A stretch of DNA of 64,000 nt. Origin: Whalleya microplaca. Its lineage: Eukaryota > Ascomycota > Sordariomycetes > Xylariales > Xylariaceae. Within the stretch, counting starts at the first letter, position 1, and every line of letters begins with the position of its first letter. The stretch spans positions 186,001 through 250,000 of the forward strand of contig MU385755.1 of NCBI GenBank assembly GCA_022497155.1. The letters run 5' to 3'. The position numbers were made by a program, and so were the translations under genes. The notes under the pieces are model-generated. The model saw only the letters and a program-made list of their open reading frames with translations. It was not told the DNA's origin and searched no databases. Shown here in pieces: positions 25,301 to 38,576 of the stretch.

Positions 25301-27040
25301 TAAACTTATTTACTCTATATACACGTACCAGGTTCCAACCTAATAGACGTATCTAGACATCCATCTAACAACTCTTGTCCGTAGACGTTTCACCTGTAAG
25401 GTGCTTCGACGCTGTATCCTCCCTGCGGCTAGTTGAGGGTAGTATTCAGCTTGTTATCCTGAAAAGTGATTCTAAGTAGTGCTCATTGTATGTCAAGCCC
25501 TATCGGGCGTTCTGTAAGCCAGATACTGGCGTATTTCCTGTGCTGCTGCAAGTGCAGTGCACCAGTCTCATAGGGGCTCGGAGCACCCATTGGATGACTT
25601 TGAAATATGAACTGACAGTAGACACCAGCTAATTCACAATCCCCAAAGAAGATGAGTGGCCACTTGTAGCTGTATTGGTGCATAAACATAAGCATCTAGA
25701 AAATATTTACGCCGTCTTGGTGGCTTTTGGGTAATGGCTGCATATAGTTGTGAGAATATGATTGCCATTAAGTTTACAGAAGGCAAACATCTCCAAGGGA
25801 GCATATGCTATCTGTATCAGGTGAGATAGCTCTCTAGGCTCCCAGTGTCGATTTACACAGCTATAAGCTAGATATCAATGAAGCTTGGTCTGAGTATACT
25901 GATGATGGAGTGCAGGAGTATTGACTAATTATAGCTTACGAGATATAAATCTAAGCTGGGAAGATGTATGTTTGGATTTTCATTGACCAATATGTTTGAT
26001 ATTCTGTGTCAAGTGGCCTTTCCTCTGGTCAATTCGCCTAAGCAGCTAATTTGTTAAAGCGAGTAGCATTTGGCTAGTGCTGGCGATGGATCATGATACT
26101 AGGACGCCTAACTGAAGGTGGGCACTTATGGTGTCTAAATTAGGGCTATTGTTCATTGTAAGGTCTTGCTATCTAGTGGCGTTCATAGATGGACGGTCAT
26201 AAATTCGTCTAGGTTGCTATAAGAACGCCCCAGTACCTCCTAGGAAGTGAAGGACTTGAGCCGTACTTCACGAGGAAGGAATCTTGCGATACTACCACAG
26301 ATAATTCCTGTACCTTTGTACTTCTACCTACGTATCTCACATTCCAAGAAAAGTGACCTCTCAAGCCTTTTCGGTCTTGCCTCCTGAATCAACTACCAGT
26401 TCACGGCGTTGGAGGAAGTGACTTGCCTCGGTTTGACTTCTATAAGCCTTAGAAAAAGGGGTATGAGAATGAAGGGAAGAGTGACCCTACGTAGACGGAT
26501 ATGAAAGTACTGCCCCTTGGAGCTGAGCGTACGGTTGATTACCAGGAGAGCATAAGAACCATGGATCTCTAAAGTTCCAATACTTCCTCTGCGTCGCACC
26601 TAGGGAAGCGGATACCGTTATGAAGTCACATAGGTAGAGGTCTCGTGTAGGAGGTAGATACCTACTATTTTGCGAGAAATAGCATAAGAGACAATTAGGA
26701 TATCGATACTTCAGTTTCTTACCATACACCGACAGCGAAACATAAAACAATACCACCCAAAAAACTTGCATTTCTGACACTCATGTAAACAAAGCAAAAT
26801 CCTAACTTGCTACGCCTAGCCGCCTAAACTCTTCAGTGACGCCCAGATGCTTTGCCATACTGTACAAACAAGTAATAAACACATCCCGCTGGTGCTGCCG
26901 TCTAAGCACCGGAGCTATCGCGGTCTCTCTGCAAGACCTTAATCTCGGCCCCGAACTTCGTCCTTCTCAAAGGTCCTCAAGACGTGCATGGATTCCCCCC
27001 ACTAGGTATACCACCGTAACGTCGAGCTCCTTCCTGTCCC
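22359..27040. other. Gene-free stretch (about 4.7 kb) upstream of SF3B4
   Basis: No supportable gene. The first few hundred bases should carry the SF3B4 promoter. A 137-codon frame at 22820-23233 has no recognisable domain. Between about 23.6 and 26.4 kb the DNA is AT-leaning with many TA dinucleotides and stops in all frames, which would fit decayed repeat DNA but does not prove it. Confidence 0.5.
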
Positions 27041-27650
27041 TCACAGCGACAAATTATAGCTATACTCATCCTCCATATTCTGGCTGATCCACAGCACGAC
27101 GGAGCTGAGGCCGACGAGGCCGTTGGCGACGACGTTCTCGACGCCCATGCCCATCATGGGCCAGCTGACGCTGGGGACGACGAACTTGAGGACGAAGACG
27201 GTGACGCCGCCGGCCATGCCGCCGGCGAGGGCCGCGAAGCCGAGGAAGAGCACGACGCGCGCCTTCCACGCCACGCCCGAGCCCGAGTAGCTGAACGAGT
27301 CGGCCGACAGCCGCGTCTTCTCCACCGAGTTGATGATCAGCATCCCCAGCGAGCTGAAGATGAAGGGCAGCCAGTCCACGAAGTTCACGTGCACGTCCGA
27401 GCCGTTGAGCGGCGACTTGGACCACACGGCCGCGTCCATGAGGACGTAGAATGCGAGGGAGAACTGCAGCACACAAGGGGGTCGATGGTTAGCCAGTCGT
27501 TCAATCTAGTAGGTAGCAAGAGAGTCTGGCAGAGGAGAGATGTGGTTTGCGACGTACCAGAGCACCGGCTGAGTAGACACCGGCATTGCGCGCGAAGGCG
27601 CTGTTAAGCCAGGCTGGCTTGCCGAACTTCCACAGTCGGTCGTCCTCCAT
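27041..27650 (-). CDS. VPS68: Vacuolar protein sorting protein 68 (TMEM50/UPF0220 family)
   Basis: Small four-helix membrane protein of the Vps68/TMEM50 family, acting at the endosome in vacuolar sorting in yeast. Exons are 27650-27558 and 27463-27041, giving 171 residues, near yeast Vps68 in size. The start is MEDDRLWKFGKPAWL. Four hydrophobic segments follow: one spans the splice junction (GVYSAGAL/FSLAFYVLMDAAV), then WLPFIFSSLGMLIINSV, VVLFLGFAALAGGMAGG and the C-terminal segment around VVANGLVGLSSVVLWI. The family hallmark DWLPFIFSSLGMLIINSV is present. The intron is phase 0 with GTACGT donor and TGCTGCAG acceptor. The coding strand is GC-rich compared with its surroundings. Identification is secure at family level. 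Confidence 0.93.
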
Positions 27651-28938
27651 GCTGAAAGTGCACGAGCTTCGCGGAGAGCTTAGGAGGAGGTAGTTGGGGT
27701 TCGGTCGGGGTTTCGCGCTATTTTATGAGAGGATATCTGAACGGACTCGAGAGGTAATAGCAAGGAGAAGAAGGAGCTGTCGTGAGCTTCTACTGTGTCT
27801 ACTGTGGGACGCGATGTTACCCGCTGGTCGAATGAGGCAGGCTGGAGCAAGCTCGAAGGTAAGAGAGTTGTGGGCCTGATGAGGCTGATGACGACTAAGG
27901 CTTGGCAGTCATAAAGTCAGATGCATAAATCACGTGAATTTATACCTAGTAATCCCGTATATTACTAATAATATGCAAACATTCAAAGCTTCAATAATGG
28001 AATGAGTCACGTAAGTACATATCAACAGTAATTCTTGAGCATCCCATCTACAAAACCCTCTCATCTACAAATCGTAGTTTGACTGACCAGTATAGCCAAT
28101 TTTACTAGTCACAACTGAAGATATTGAACGCTGAGATGATTTTTTGGTATGAAGATTTATATTAAAAGCTACATACGTATGCAGCCCTCATACCTGTGAC
28201 CTCCCCCCATCAAGTATTTATCTTATGGCCAATCGCCCCTAATGTATCATGCTGTTTTGTCTCGTATTATCACCGAAGACTGTTGTGTTGCCATCAACGC
28301 CTGTGTGTGAGACTTAGCACTAGTCTGCCTGAACGCCTGTTATGACTGCCGAATGCTCCAAAACCTCCATTCCAGGTGTTCCATACTGTCCTGGAGATTT
28401 GTGGTGGTACCACAACAATCAGCTAACGCAACCGCAATTAGCACGCCTCTCCCGTCAAGTGTACAAACGTCTTGCGAGTGGCTTTGCCATTTTCATCCAC
28501 TGGGGAAAGCCACTTCCATCTCCAGGATTCCGCTCCCCGAGAAATCTTGAGCCGGCGCATGGTCAGATTCGGCGAAGAGAAATAGGGAGACATAGTATTA
28601 GTACAATAATAAGGTATAAACCACCGACCGAATCGAATGCCTCCGAAGCACCGGCGATGGGAATCGTGTGACTAGGCTCTGCTAGGATTTATACAGTCGA
28701 GCATGGGGATATCTAAGTCCCCGTTGGTTGATGCTATCTCCAACCGTGATGAGTTATGAATCGGAAGCAACCGTGAAGAAGTCGCCACTAGGAAAGACCA
28801 AAAGACCCCCCTGTTGTATGCAGAAAGTGAAAGACTGATGTCGAGTTCCACCAGCTCTGATGCCTTGAACGCCGTTCCTTTGCTGTCTATCGAGTTGCCG
28901 TGGTACATTGCTGGTCGTGGCTGGTCGTTCAACTCTCA
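27651..28938. other. Intergenic VPS68 promoter to KNR4 3' end
   Basis: No supportable gene. A 109-codon plus-strand frame at 28342-28671 shows no domain. The VPS68 promoter should lie in the first few hundred bases; the AT-rich centre (27920-28200) is featureless to me. Confidence 0.55.
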
Positions 28939-30631
28939 TCAAATCTCAATAGTCTTCATCCCTTCTTCTAGCTCCGCATTGAGCTTGCCGTTCGCCAGCT
29001 CGGCTTTCGGTGGTGTCGACTCTTTGCCTTTTGTCTCGGGTACAGACTCACGTTTTGAAGACTCGTCGCTCTGGCGCGGTGTTTCGACTTCGACTAGTTT
29101 GTTTTTCTGGGCACCGTTGAGTCCCGCACCCGAAAGAGCTGGTTCCTCGGCAACCCGTGCAAGTGGACTGGACTTTCCAAATCCCGGGCGGTTAGGACTG
29201 CCTAGTGGCGAAGGGCTACTCAATCTTTGCAGTGTGCGACCACGAGCCTCTCCATTGGAGTCTGTGGGACTTGCGTACGGCGAACCGCCCGGGGAAGTAG
29301 CACCACCCGGAGCCATTGACTTGCGCTTCGCGGCCGCTTTAGCGCCGCGGCCGTGTTTCTGGTCCATTCTCCACCTTAGGATATCAAAATAAGGCGGCTC
29401 AACTCGAGTGGTCTTAAACTCGCGTAGCTTGAGTTCGCCGTTATCCTCGTCGACGAACCATTTACCGCTGTTCAAATCATCTGCGACCAGAGCGAGGAAA
29501 GCTCCCCAGGACCTCGCAACAACATATTTCGTATCATAATCCCGGCCGAACAGGATGATTTGACCCCATGTACCGGTTGGACCAGGGGCAAGGTCGACGG
29601 CCAGGTTGTTGCCGCCCCAATCTCGAACCAGAGGGATCCAAGCGGCGTGCGCATAGGCTCGTTGAACAGCTCCTTGGGGGACTGAATCTTGACGAGCCTG
29701 AAGATCCTGTCTCCACGAACCTTTCTGTGAACCAGGAGAGCCGGGCGCAGACTTCGAGGAAGAAGCCTGACTGCTGCCACCGAAGGCCTTCGACGGGACT
29801 GCCGGCTTCACAATCGTCGTCTCGAGAAGATATTGATGATTGACCTTCCGCCACTGGTCCCACTCCTGAACAATCTCTTCGCAATCCAGAAGCATGTGAC
29901 TGAATATGATGCCGGTCGGGTTACCGCCACGCTCTTGCCCATCATGAACCATCAGTGAGTCTCTAACATCCTGAGGAAGTGTGCAGTCCAGTTGGTGCTC
30001 CAACTCGTTGAGATCGTTCTCCGTGCAGCCTTCACCTAGCTGATCAAACAACTCTGGGTAGTTTTCTTCTGCCCACCGATCTATGCGCTTCCAGGAATGA
30101 ACCACCGGGGGCGCCGGGGGGACGCCGTCGGCAAACGACTGCATCGGGATTTCGCCAGGGCTGCTAACCGTTTCGAAACCATCGTCTCTGTGTTGCTGGG
30201 CATTGAGGGACCGCAGGCCTGGGGAATACGGGCCATTGGAACTAGGCGACAGCGGAGAAGGACCGCCGCCCATGTAGGCCGTACCATCAACACCGCCTGA
30301 TAACCGACCGAGTTCGTCGACATAGGGAGAAGTGATGTCAGCTCGGGATTCAGAGGCAGTCGCGACTGACGTCAAGGTGCTTTGTCTGTTGAGAGGCACA
30401 TGACGGCCGGATCGGTAGGGAGAATCATAGCTCGAGTCTGAACGAGTGATTAGCAGCAATCGTAGTGCGGGACTTTCCTTGAAACATACGTCGGTCATAG
30501 CTGGTCATAGTATGCCAGAAGTCACGAAAGGCTCCCCCGAGGCTTCAACATTCAACTTGTTAGCACGTCTGTAGCACGTATATGGCACTGAGAAGGTTAT
30601 CAATGCTAAATAGGTAGGAGACTTACGACAT
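28939..30631 (-). CDS. KNR4: Cell-wall assembly regulator Knr4/Smi1
   Basis: Fungal Smi1/Knr4 protein, a largely disordered hub that in yeast connects the cell-wall-integrity MAP kinase pathway with glucan and chitin synthesis. Exons are 30631-30627 (five bases), 30542-30490 and 30437-28939, giving 518 residues. The N-terminus rebuilt by splicing reads MSLGGAFRDFWHTMTSYDR then HSSYDSPYRSGRHVPLN, where the DSPYR block is typical of filamentous Knr4. The SMI1/KNR4 domain spans about residues 150-360 (IDRWAEENYPELFDQLGEG, GIIFSHMLLDCEEIV, WIPLVRDWGGNNLAVDL, GTWGQIILFGRDYDTKYVVA). The C-terminal tail is Ser/Pro/Lys-rich and disordered. Both introns have consensus borders (GTAAGT and GTATGT donors). 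The five-base first coding exon rests on frame and family logic, so the start is less certain than the rest. Confidence 0.9.
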
Positions 30632-33600
30632 GCTGGGCAGTTCTGACTGTACTTCCGGATCTGATTTGAATTCCTTGGCGATGTACTACAGAAGGTGCCT
30701 GAGAAGGAATTTCCTGACGAGCAGGGACAACTGTTGATGCGTCGCGCGGAGGAACGAGTGTGTTGGCGTTTTGAATGGAAGGAAACGCGCTTTCCACGAC
30801 GGGCGAGGACGACGGTGGTGGGATATGGTAGAACGAAGGTAGATGGCTTCGTCGCAGGAATCCGAGGATGCAGACCTGCTCGAAGATGATCGGTGGTGCG
30901 GTAGAGGATGAAAGTCTTCTCTTTTTTTTTCTTGGTCGCGCGGAAAGGAGGTGGACGGGTTGGAATCCTATGTGGAGACGAGGCGGGTACTAGGTGATTT
31001 TTTTGTCGAGGCGTCAATGCCTTTGTGTTATTTCATTGCCAGATCTTTCTTCTCTCTTCTTGCCGAACGCTGCCACGCTGCTTGCTAGATTACAAGGAGC
31101 AGTGCGGCCTCGAGAATTGCAATAACGCGAATGAGCACGTCAAATGTTCGTTTCTCTGGTGTGGTCCGGTTTCACAAGCAAATGGATGTGTGTATATTCT
31201 CCCTGGCAGCCCTGGTCCTGATCTCAGGAGGTGAAATAGGTAAACAGGGGGGGAAGAGGGCGATGTTCTAGAACGAATGTGGGTTTGCGAGTTTCGGGAC
31301 TGCGGCGGCTGTGAAAGGTGCGAACCGTCCGTCTGCCTACGGAAATCAGAAATCTGAAAATAACGAAAGAAGCGAGCGAGATTGGATGAAAAACGCGAAT
31401 TGGGTTTTATGAACAGGTGAGAAAAAAAATAAGCTTGATCGCGGCCCGTGTGGATGATTTTGTCAAGTTCTGATTCAATCCCCCCTTGAATGGCTGGATG
31501 GCTTGTTAATTTCGTGCTACTGCGAACTGTAGAGTTGGGAGCTGGGGATGATTGGAGGTTTGGAAGGGGGGAGTCAGCCAGTGTGAATTCATTAGGTACC
31601 TAGGTACGGAGTACATGTAGTTAAGGGAGGTGCAAACTGCTACAGAATACATAGGTATGCCAAGCCAAAGTCATTGGTGGCGCAACCGTGCACCATCGAA
31701 GTCCCATCGCTACATATTCCGTACCTACATACATATATGTATATCTAGGTTAGGTACCTATAATTGCACTGTCCTGACTGTTCACATATGTGGCTGTCTA
31801 ACTGCATACGGGTCAATTTCATAACCCTGACCTTTTAATTAAGTTCCCTGCTTCGACTCCCACTCTGCATAGTACATGTTATGATTAGGACGTAGGTTAG
31901 CAGGTTAGGTATCCTAACATATGGATATAACCTGTTACTGGGTATACTTCATGGCTTTTCTATTAGTCCGGGTGTATCCCGTACTACCTAATTCCTCGCT
32001 TCCATCTGTCTTTCGAGTTGAAAAAGGGGTTCCATTCTCCATATCAATCAGCTCGTTCAATCTATGAGTTTCAAATATTCCTTGCCCGCCTATGTAGCGC
32101 AGATAGGTACTGCCTACGGAAACCGACATCTCATCAAGCCAGCAAGCATGATGGTGATGATGTAGGAACGCAATGACGGACCCTTGTATTTCCCACGTCA
32201 CTTACCGTCACAGAATTTCTCCTGTTGCTACGTCGGCACCAATGAATGACACTACTTGCTCCTCACTCTTCTGCTCAACACACGTGTTAACGGCTATCTA
32301 GGTTAGGCAGAGAATCTAGGCATAGAATCTACCTTATGCCTGCTAGGTCAGGTAGCCAGGTAGCCTACCTACTCTGCTACTGCGCAGCAAATACTTGCGC
32401 GACCAACTGATGAGGACTCAGGAGGTCCCAGGTTCCCAATCCTCCCACGCACTCTGCGGATGTTGCGTCGCCTAGGACTCAGGTACTCTGGCAACGTTGC
32501 GCTTCTTCCTCTGCTTTCGTCCTATTGGGGATGGGGGGAGGATTTGTTTCCTTAGCTCCGCCAATCGAATCTAATCGTTTCGCGTCACAGGTCCCTGGGG
32601 AACGCCACATGGCCATGTTTGGCCCTTGCAGGGCGCCTGCAATGTGGTACATATCTTAGTACCGCATCACAGCGAACCGCCTGTTTTTTTCTTCTGTTCT
32701 ACGCCGCTTGAGCTTCTAGCGAACAGACTATATTCGGAACCAGACTTCGTATACTCTGTATAGCTCGTGCCCACATGCCTTTTGACGGCCGCGCATGGCC
32801 TGGGGAGGAGGTGGTGGTGGAAGTCTGGCCACTTGCTTCTATTTTAGTCCTCGCGGGTAAGCTTGGAGCCAACTACATAGCAATGTCGCATCGTGTTGGC
32901 TACTTCGCCTGAAGACATAAGCTTTGCAGACTCAATTCAGTTCATAATCCATCAGCAAAGTTCTTTCAAGTCGCTTGACAGGATGCACACACGCGCGCGC
33001 ACTGTGTTGACATGAGCTTATCCTTCTCATAATGACGGCCACAACGAATCGCCTACCGACTCCCAACGTCAATTGAAAGACTTTAAAACTTGGAAACAGA
33101 GCTTCGAAATATGCGCACAGCCACACCCCGAAGCCACCTGCCATGTCGATCGCCAATCATCGGTAGTCCAGTAATCAATGATAGGCTCCAAAATGGCTGC
33201 ATCTTTCGGCCTCAGTGCAGAGCCGCGCAAGCGTGAGGCCCCGCTACTACCAAGTTGTGATATATCATCGCAATATCAGGGTTAAGTCCCTTCCCGCTCG
33301 GTTTCGTCTTGGTATATCGAGTGATAAGAGGCCGGTAATCAGCGGGCGTACTTGGTCGTATAAGTGCTCATGATCGCCACTTACATCAGTCTTCCATAGC
33401 CGAGTGGCCAAAGACACACAGCTGACGGCAGTGCAAGAAGACATGCTATGCTGCATGCCTCCAACCTTCTTGTTTCCCGTGACAGGGGCACCCTTCTGTC
33501 TACCCGTCCGATAGTAACCCACGTCCATGGCAATCTGTCTTACCCAACCGAATACCTGCATGTTCTCTAACCGTTCAGCCGTCTCCGCAGGGTCTACATA

Positions 33601-34310
33601 CGTATATCCCGTGCCACCTGAGATCCTTGGGGCGCTCGAGAACACAATCGTACGTAATCGCACAGAGCATAGGACATGCAACGTACGTAGGCGAAAATAG
33701 AGGAAGAGGCAAGAACTAGATACCATCTTAATTGCCCGTCCGGATAAGGTAGTGATACACTACGTGTCGTTTGTGTATTACCTCGTCGCTCAATGCTCAA
33801 CGGGTCCCCACGACCATCGTCAAGTGCAACCAGTCGTACGCTGCTGTTGGTAGAATATGGAATAATTGTGCGTTTCAAGATGAGCTGGTGTCCCATTGAT
33901 GCGGCGTGGTACAGTCGGATGCATACGTCCTTCTAGGCTCGGACTCCCAACCATACTCGGCAGTGATATGGGAGGTAGAAAGTCGTGCTGCACTAGAATT
34001 CACAAGTTGTTTGCTCCGCCGAGAGCAAAAAAACTGGTCACCAGTAAAGTAGAAAGGAGGTGCTCAGATATATGGTTGGTGTCTTATCCTTCACCCGACA
34101 GCTAAATATCACCCCTCATGATTCCTAACAATCTAATTATTGTTATTCGTAAAGAACGCCACTAGGCCGATGCTATGCAAAAGGCAGAAGGAGTCTTGTG
34201 CCGCAAGCCCCGACCATAAACATATATGTATATATACATATTCCTGTAAACCGTTCCCTGATATCACACTCGTTCATCATGGTATAACACTTTTGTACAC
34301 ACGCCATCTC
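30632..34310. other. Intergenic (about 3.7 kb) between KNR4 promoter and SEC8 3' end
   Basis: No supportable gene. The right part of the KNR4 promoter carries T/A homopolymer runs (near 30920 and 31000), which may exclude nucleosomes. The palindrome TACCTAGGTA sits at 31597-31606 with further TAGGTA/TACCTA words at 31700-31760 and 32290-32370. A pair of overlapping minus-strand frames at 33265-33896 shows no known domain. Confidence 0.55.
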
Positions 34311-37300
34311 TTAACTTTGCCACATGTACTCGCTCAACGCTAAAACTTTCTCGCCCATGGATCTCTTTGCCGCGGCTGCGACACCCCTCTCGGGGTCCGC
34401 GAGCTGCTCACTGTAGCATAGCTCGACGAGCGCCTTGAGTTCGTCGTAAGTAAACCTCTCCGAGTCGGGCACGGCGTCGTTCTCCGCCTCTCGCTGCTTG
34501 TCGCGCTTAGCCTTGTTGACGATCTGATCAGGGCCGTCCTGGAACAGGCTGAAGTAGTTGGCGGCACGGGCCAGGTCGACGCCGGCCTCGATGTTCTTGA
34601 GGTTCTGCTGCAGCACGAGAATGTTGAGCTGCATGCGCTCGCAGCCGCGCATGTTCATAGGTTGCGTGGCGAGCGCGTTGCTCACAAGGTACGAGTTTAT
34701 GAGGAGACCTAGGCCTGTCCGCACAAAGGCAATTTCTCGGTCCCGGAGAAAGCGCACGATTGTCTCGTCGTAAGCGACTAGTTCGGCGTTGAGCGAAAGG
34801 ATCTGCGGATCCGGCTCCTTGATTTCCTGGTCGCCCAGAACATATGGGGCGGTCTGGGGCGATAGGGCTACGTAGAGAGATTGGACGATGCGGCATCGGA
34901 TTTCCATGTGTAGTGTCAGGAGCACAGTGCCAGCAAACTCTTCATAAGACGATACTATGCTGTCAAATGATCTAAACGGATGGTTAGTTAGAAGACTGCA
35001 GAAACCCATATTACTTGTCCTTCGGTACTCACTGGACAGTTTCCTGCGTCATTGGGAGGTACACAGGACCTTGTGGCTCGCCATTTGCCTTACTAGGGTC
35101 ATTTATAAGGGTCCAGCGGCGGTTCTGTTTCTTTGGTATTGTCTGTTGAGACGAATCTGTGTCGTAGCGGGTGATGTGTCTTAGACCTAGGACCTTGAAT
35201 GAGAGCCACTTCATACTGGTGTATAGGAGGCATAACGACGAGATAATATCGCGATCCTGTATGATATCACTTGGCCCAAGGGGTCGCTCATTTGTATGCA
35301 TGATAAGCAACCCGACTTCTTTCTCTATCAGCTCGGGATCAAGATTGTCCGAGGTCCAGAGTTTCTTGATCGTCTCCTGGATGTCGCCTTCTGTAGTGGC
35401 TAGTTCTGCGGAATATCGCAATGACTGTGGTGCAGCGGCGGCTTCCTGGGCCTTAGCTACTAACCCTTTGAACCACGCGAAGCACCGGTCGTAGTATCTC
35501 ATCATCTGGGAAATAATGAGAGAACTGAGGGCCTGGTCATGGGGGATCGTCCCGAGCATCTGGCAAAAAGCAGTCACGACGGCGAAAAATGCTGTCGTCC
35601 CCTTAAAGACTGGGCGGCGCGCTACTAAGCTCCAGTCCGCGTCTTCCTGGAACGAGTCCACTTCCCCAAAAACGGCATCACTCAGCTTCCCAAGGGTTTC
35701 ATCCAGCTGCGGTTGGAAGACGTTGACCAAAAAGTTATCAAGGAAAGACGTCAATGTGCTCGCAGCCAAGTCGGACCCGGGAGGCACAATAGCTTTCAAG
35801 CGTTGGAGGAATATTAAAGTCGGCGGTAATAGAAGGCTCATGTTGAAAACACTCGGCTCGACAAGTGATTTGTGGGAGCCAGGTGTGTTTCTATTTTCGA
35901 AAGCCCCAGCATGTGCACTCTTCCTAGACTCTTTAACGGCCAATGAATTTTTCTTGTCGGATGCCTGTGCTTTTCGAGAATCGTACGTAAGGCCAGGAAC
36001 GGCTGCTTGTATGATGCTGTCAAGAGCCTCGTATTCGGTGGTCATCTCAACAGACTTGGCGTCTGCCTCAGAGAACTTGAAAAGATGTTCTCTCGAGTTG
36101 TCCTTCGTACCATTCATTATCGAACCCTGCCTCAGAGACGAATTGAACTGATACACGTCCGCGTCTGTTGTAACATAGTTGTGTAACAGAGACCGAATCT
36201 CATTCTGGTAGAGATTCCACAGTTCCCTAAAGCTTCCAAGAAGAGAATGGTTGTTGCCAGCACCCTCTCGTCGAATGAGTGCCTTGATGGACTCATGGAA
36301 GATCCGGTGGCCCTCCGCAATCGCTTCAAATTTGCCAAATAGAGTCCACAGAAGGTCGTAGATAACATCCGCGCGCATTTGAGTCTCCCTGCTCCCATAT
36401 ATGTGCAGACCCTGTGCGTTTCCCGAGCCGCCTCGTAGCGAGCTAGGATGTCTCTGGTCGACCTCGTTGATTGTCTCATTTACGACAGAAAAGAGCTCGA
36501 CAGGGAGCCGCTGCTTCAGGGTATCTACCGCGCTCTCCAGCCGCCCCAGCCTGTTGAGGGACTCAACAACTAGACTCACGTACCAGAAAGTGTCTGCTTC
36601 GGGGTTTTTTGCCGGATCCTCCGTCACGGGATGCTCAAAGTCCATAGTATCCAGTACCAAATGGAATGGCGTCACGGCGACAGAGTCGCTATAGCTCTCG
36701 TTGTAGGCACCCTGGTTTTTGGCCAAGTTCTGCCATCGCTCCTGGCAATAAGGCGATTTCAGATACAGATGCTCGTGTAACTCCTCGATCAAGATATCCA
36801 TTAGGGCCGTCTCCTGGTTTGCGAGGTAGCCCCGCAAGTCGCTCAGGGCTCCGATATCGTCAAGCTCGGGCTTCCTCAGCTTGCGCAGGGCATTTTGCAG
36901 CACTTCGACAGCAGTCAGGAATCTCTTCTCCGATATCCTCGCTTCCAGCTGATCGGGCACTGTCCGCAGATCTTCTAGTTCGTTCAGTGTCTGCAAGACA
37001 TCGTCGTACATTTGCGAAGATTTGTATAGCTTCTTCAGGTCTGGATCGGTGGTGTATAGGCTCGTCCGCGAGGCAGCCAAAGACTCCTTGAGAGCACGTA
37101 CTCGCTTCTGCGACGCTTGTATGCTGCCTTGGATCTTGTGGAAAGTACCGATGGAGCTGTTGAAGCCTTGGTGGTGCTCATGGACGATGCCCTTCAGGGA
37201 ATCTTGTAGGTACTGGTGAGTCTTCTTGAAATTGCGGTATTCGTGGGCGCGGCCGACGGAGCTGTTGTCAAGCAACTGGAGGGCTAGCGACACAGGTATG

Positions 37301-37617
37301 CAGTCGTCCTCGACCATGGCAGGCCATTCGGCTTTGATGTGCTCCAGCACCTGGGATATCTGTCGCTCAGCACTTGATTCGTTTGCCCGCTGGAGCCTGG
37401 CGGAGGATGAGGAGGCATAGGTGGCATTGCGAGCTGACTCGAGGGGTGGCGGTCGTCGAGGATTCGGTTGTTGGGGAGGGGTGCCATAGCGGTCACTGGT
37501 GTAGCCCTCGCCGAAGGGGTCATAATCTTCATCTTTCCTTCCATAGGAAGCGTAGCCACCTCCATTGGTGCCGCCGTTATTGGCATTGCGGTATGACCCG
37601 CCATACCGGTTAGACAT
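34311..37617 (-). CDS. SEC8: Exocyst complex subunit Sec8
   Basis: Component of the octameric exocyst, which tethers secretory vesicles to the plasma membrane at sites of polar growth such as hyphal tips. Exons are 37617-35033 and 34971-34311, giving 1081 residues. The N-terminus is Gly/Asn/Tyr-rich and disordered (MSNRYGGSYRNANNGG). The Sec8 N-terminal coiled-coil domain follows at roughly residues 75-215 (ISQVLEHIKAEWPAMVEDDC, FNSSIGTFHKIQGSIQASQK, VRALKESLAASRTSLYTTDP). The rest is helical exocyst rod, ending LALSEYMWQS. The single phase-2 intron (GTGAGT donor, CGTTTAG acceptor) joins ETVQ to SFDSIVSSYEEFAG in frame. The start is the first ATG after the intergenic region. Family identity is secure. 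Confidence 0.94.
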
Positions 37618-38576
37618 GTCGGCGCATCGAGCTATGCACTGCTAGCACTGCTACCGGCGGACGTAGTGATGCAGACGTGGCGATGCTGCGATTGATTCCG
37701 AAATTGCCAAGCCCAAGCGAATCAGACTCTGCCGGTCGCAAACGCAATGGGCCTCGTCAAGAGGCAGGCAGTAGGCAGGTACCAGTATGGTCAAATATGC
37801 ACTGGCAGGTATTTTGTCCTCGAGACAGATCGATGGAGTTTAAAGGTTAGAGCCGCAACCCCTACCGTCGGCGTCGGCAGGAAGCTACTAAGGTACATAA
37901 GTTAAGGTAATGTGCATACATCTGCAGGAACAAGTACGTACCCAAAAGTATGTATGTGTACCGTTATGTACAATTGCAGTTTAAATGCATGTGGGCCAAT
38001 CACGCCTGGGTGGACAGGACCTCCTCTTAGCTACCTACTGCATCCATTCACTTACAAGTGTACATGTAGGTAGCACCCGTACACAATCATGCATATAAAG
38101 GATATCTATTATAAAAGTGAGAAGATTGAGAATGGAAGGAGTGCATTTAGTTACTCAAAACAAGAAAAAGGGAAAATAAATGAAAAAAGAAAACCCTGGG
38201 AGTTGTGCTCTAATATTGGCTTCCAACGAATGCGATGAGCCAAAGTTATAGGTATATAGGCTTCTCAAGCCTTTCACAAGTTACCACATACTTGGAGTGG
38301 CTGACGACCTCCTGTTTAGATGAGGAGCCTACTGGCCGAGCATTGAATTCTAGGAAGTCGAATTTCTAGCTGCGGTGATAATCTTTCCATCATCCTGGTG
38401 TTCAACCACGAAGAGTCTCCTTGAGCATTTCTAAGATGGAAATACTAATTGGCAGCATTTTACAATCCAGTCAAAGGTCTACAAAACGACTCGAAATTGC
38501 TTCAACCTCTAAAGGTAGGCAAGACTAGGAAACTAATAGACTATGCCAGGGAGTAAATAAAGTCAATTAAAGTATC
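37618..38576. other. Intergenic: SEC8 promoter and phosphatase 3' side
   Basis: No gene seen. It contains TAGGTA/GTACGTA words (37770-37950, 38030-38070) like other promoters in this window and an A-rich patch at 38160-38200. Confidence 0.55.

Noticed and set aside
28342..28671. 109-codon plus-strand frame between VPS68 and KNR4
   Set aside because: No domain resemblance and no supporting context.
33395..33420. TAGCCGAGTGGCCAAAG, similar to a tRNA-Leu/Ser D-arm
   Set aside because: No T-arm or acceptor stem at the expected distance.
33265..33896. Two overlapping minus-strand frames that might be exons of one gene
   Set aside because: No splice model gave a recognisable protein; residues such as GGTGYTYVDPAETAERL are suggestive only.
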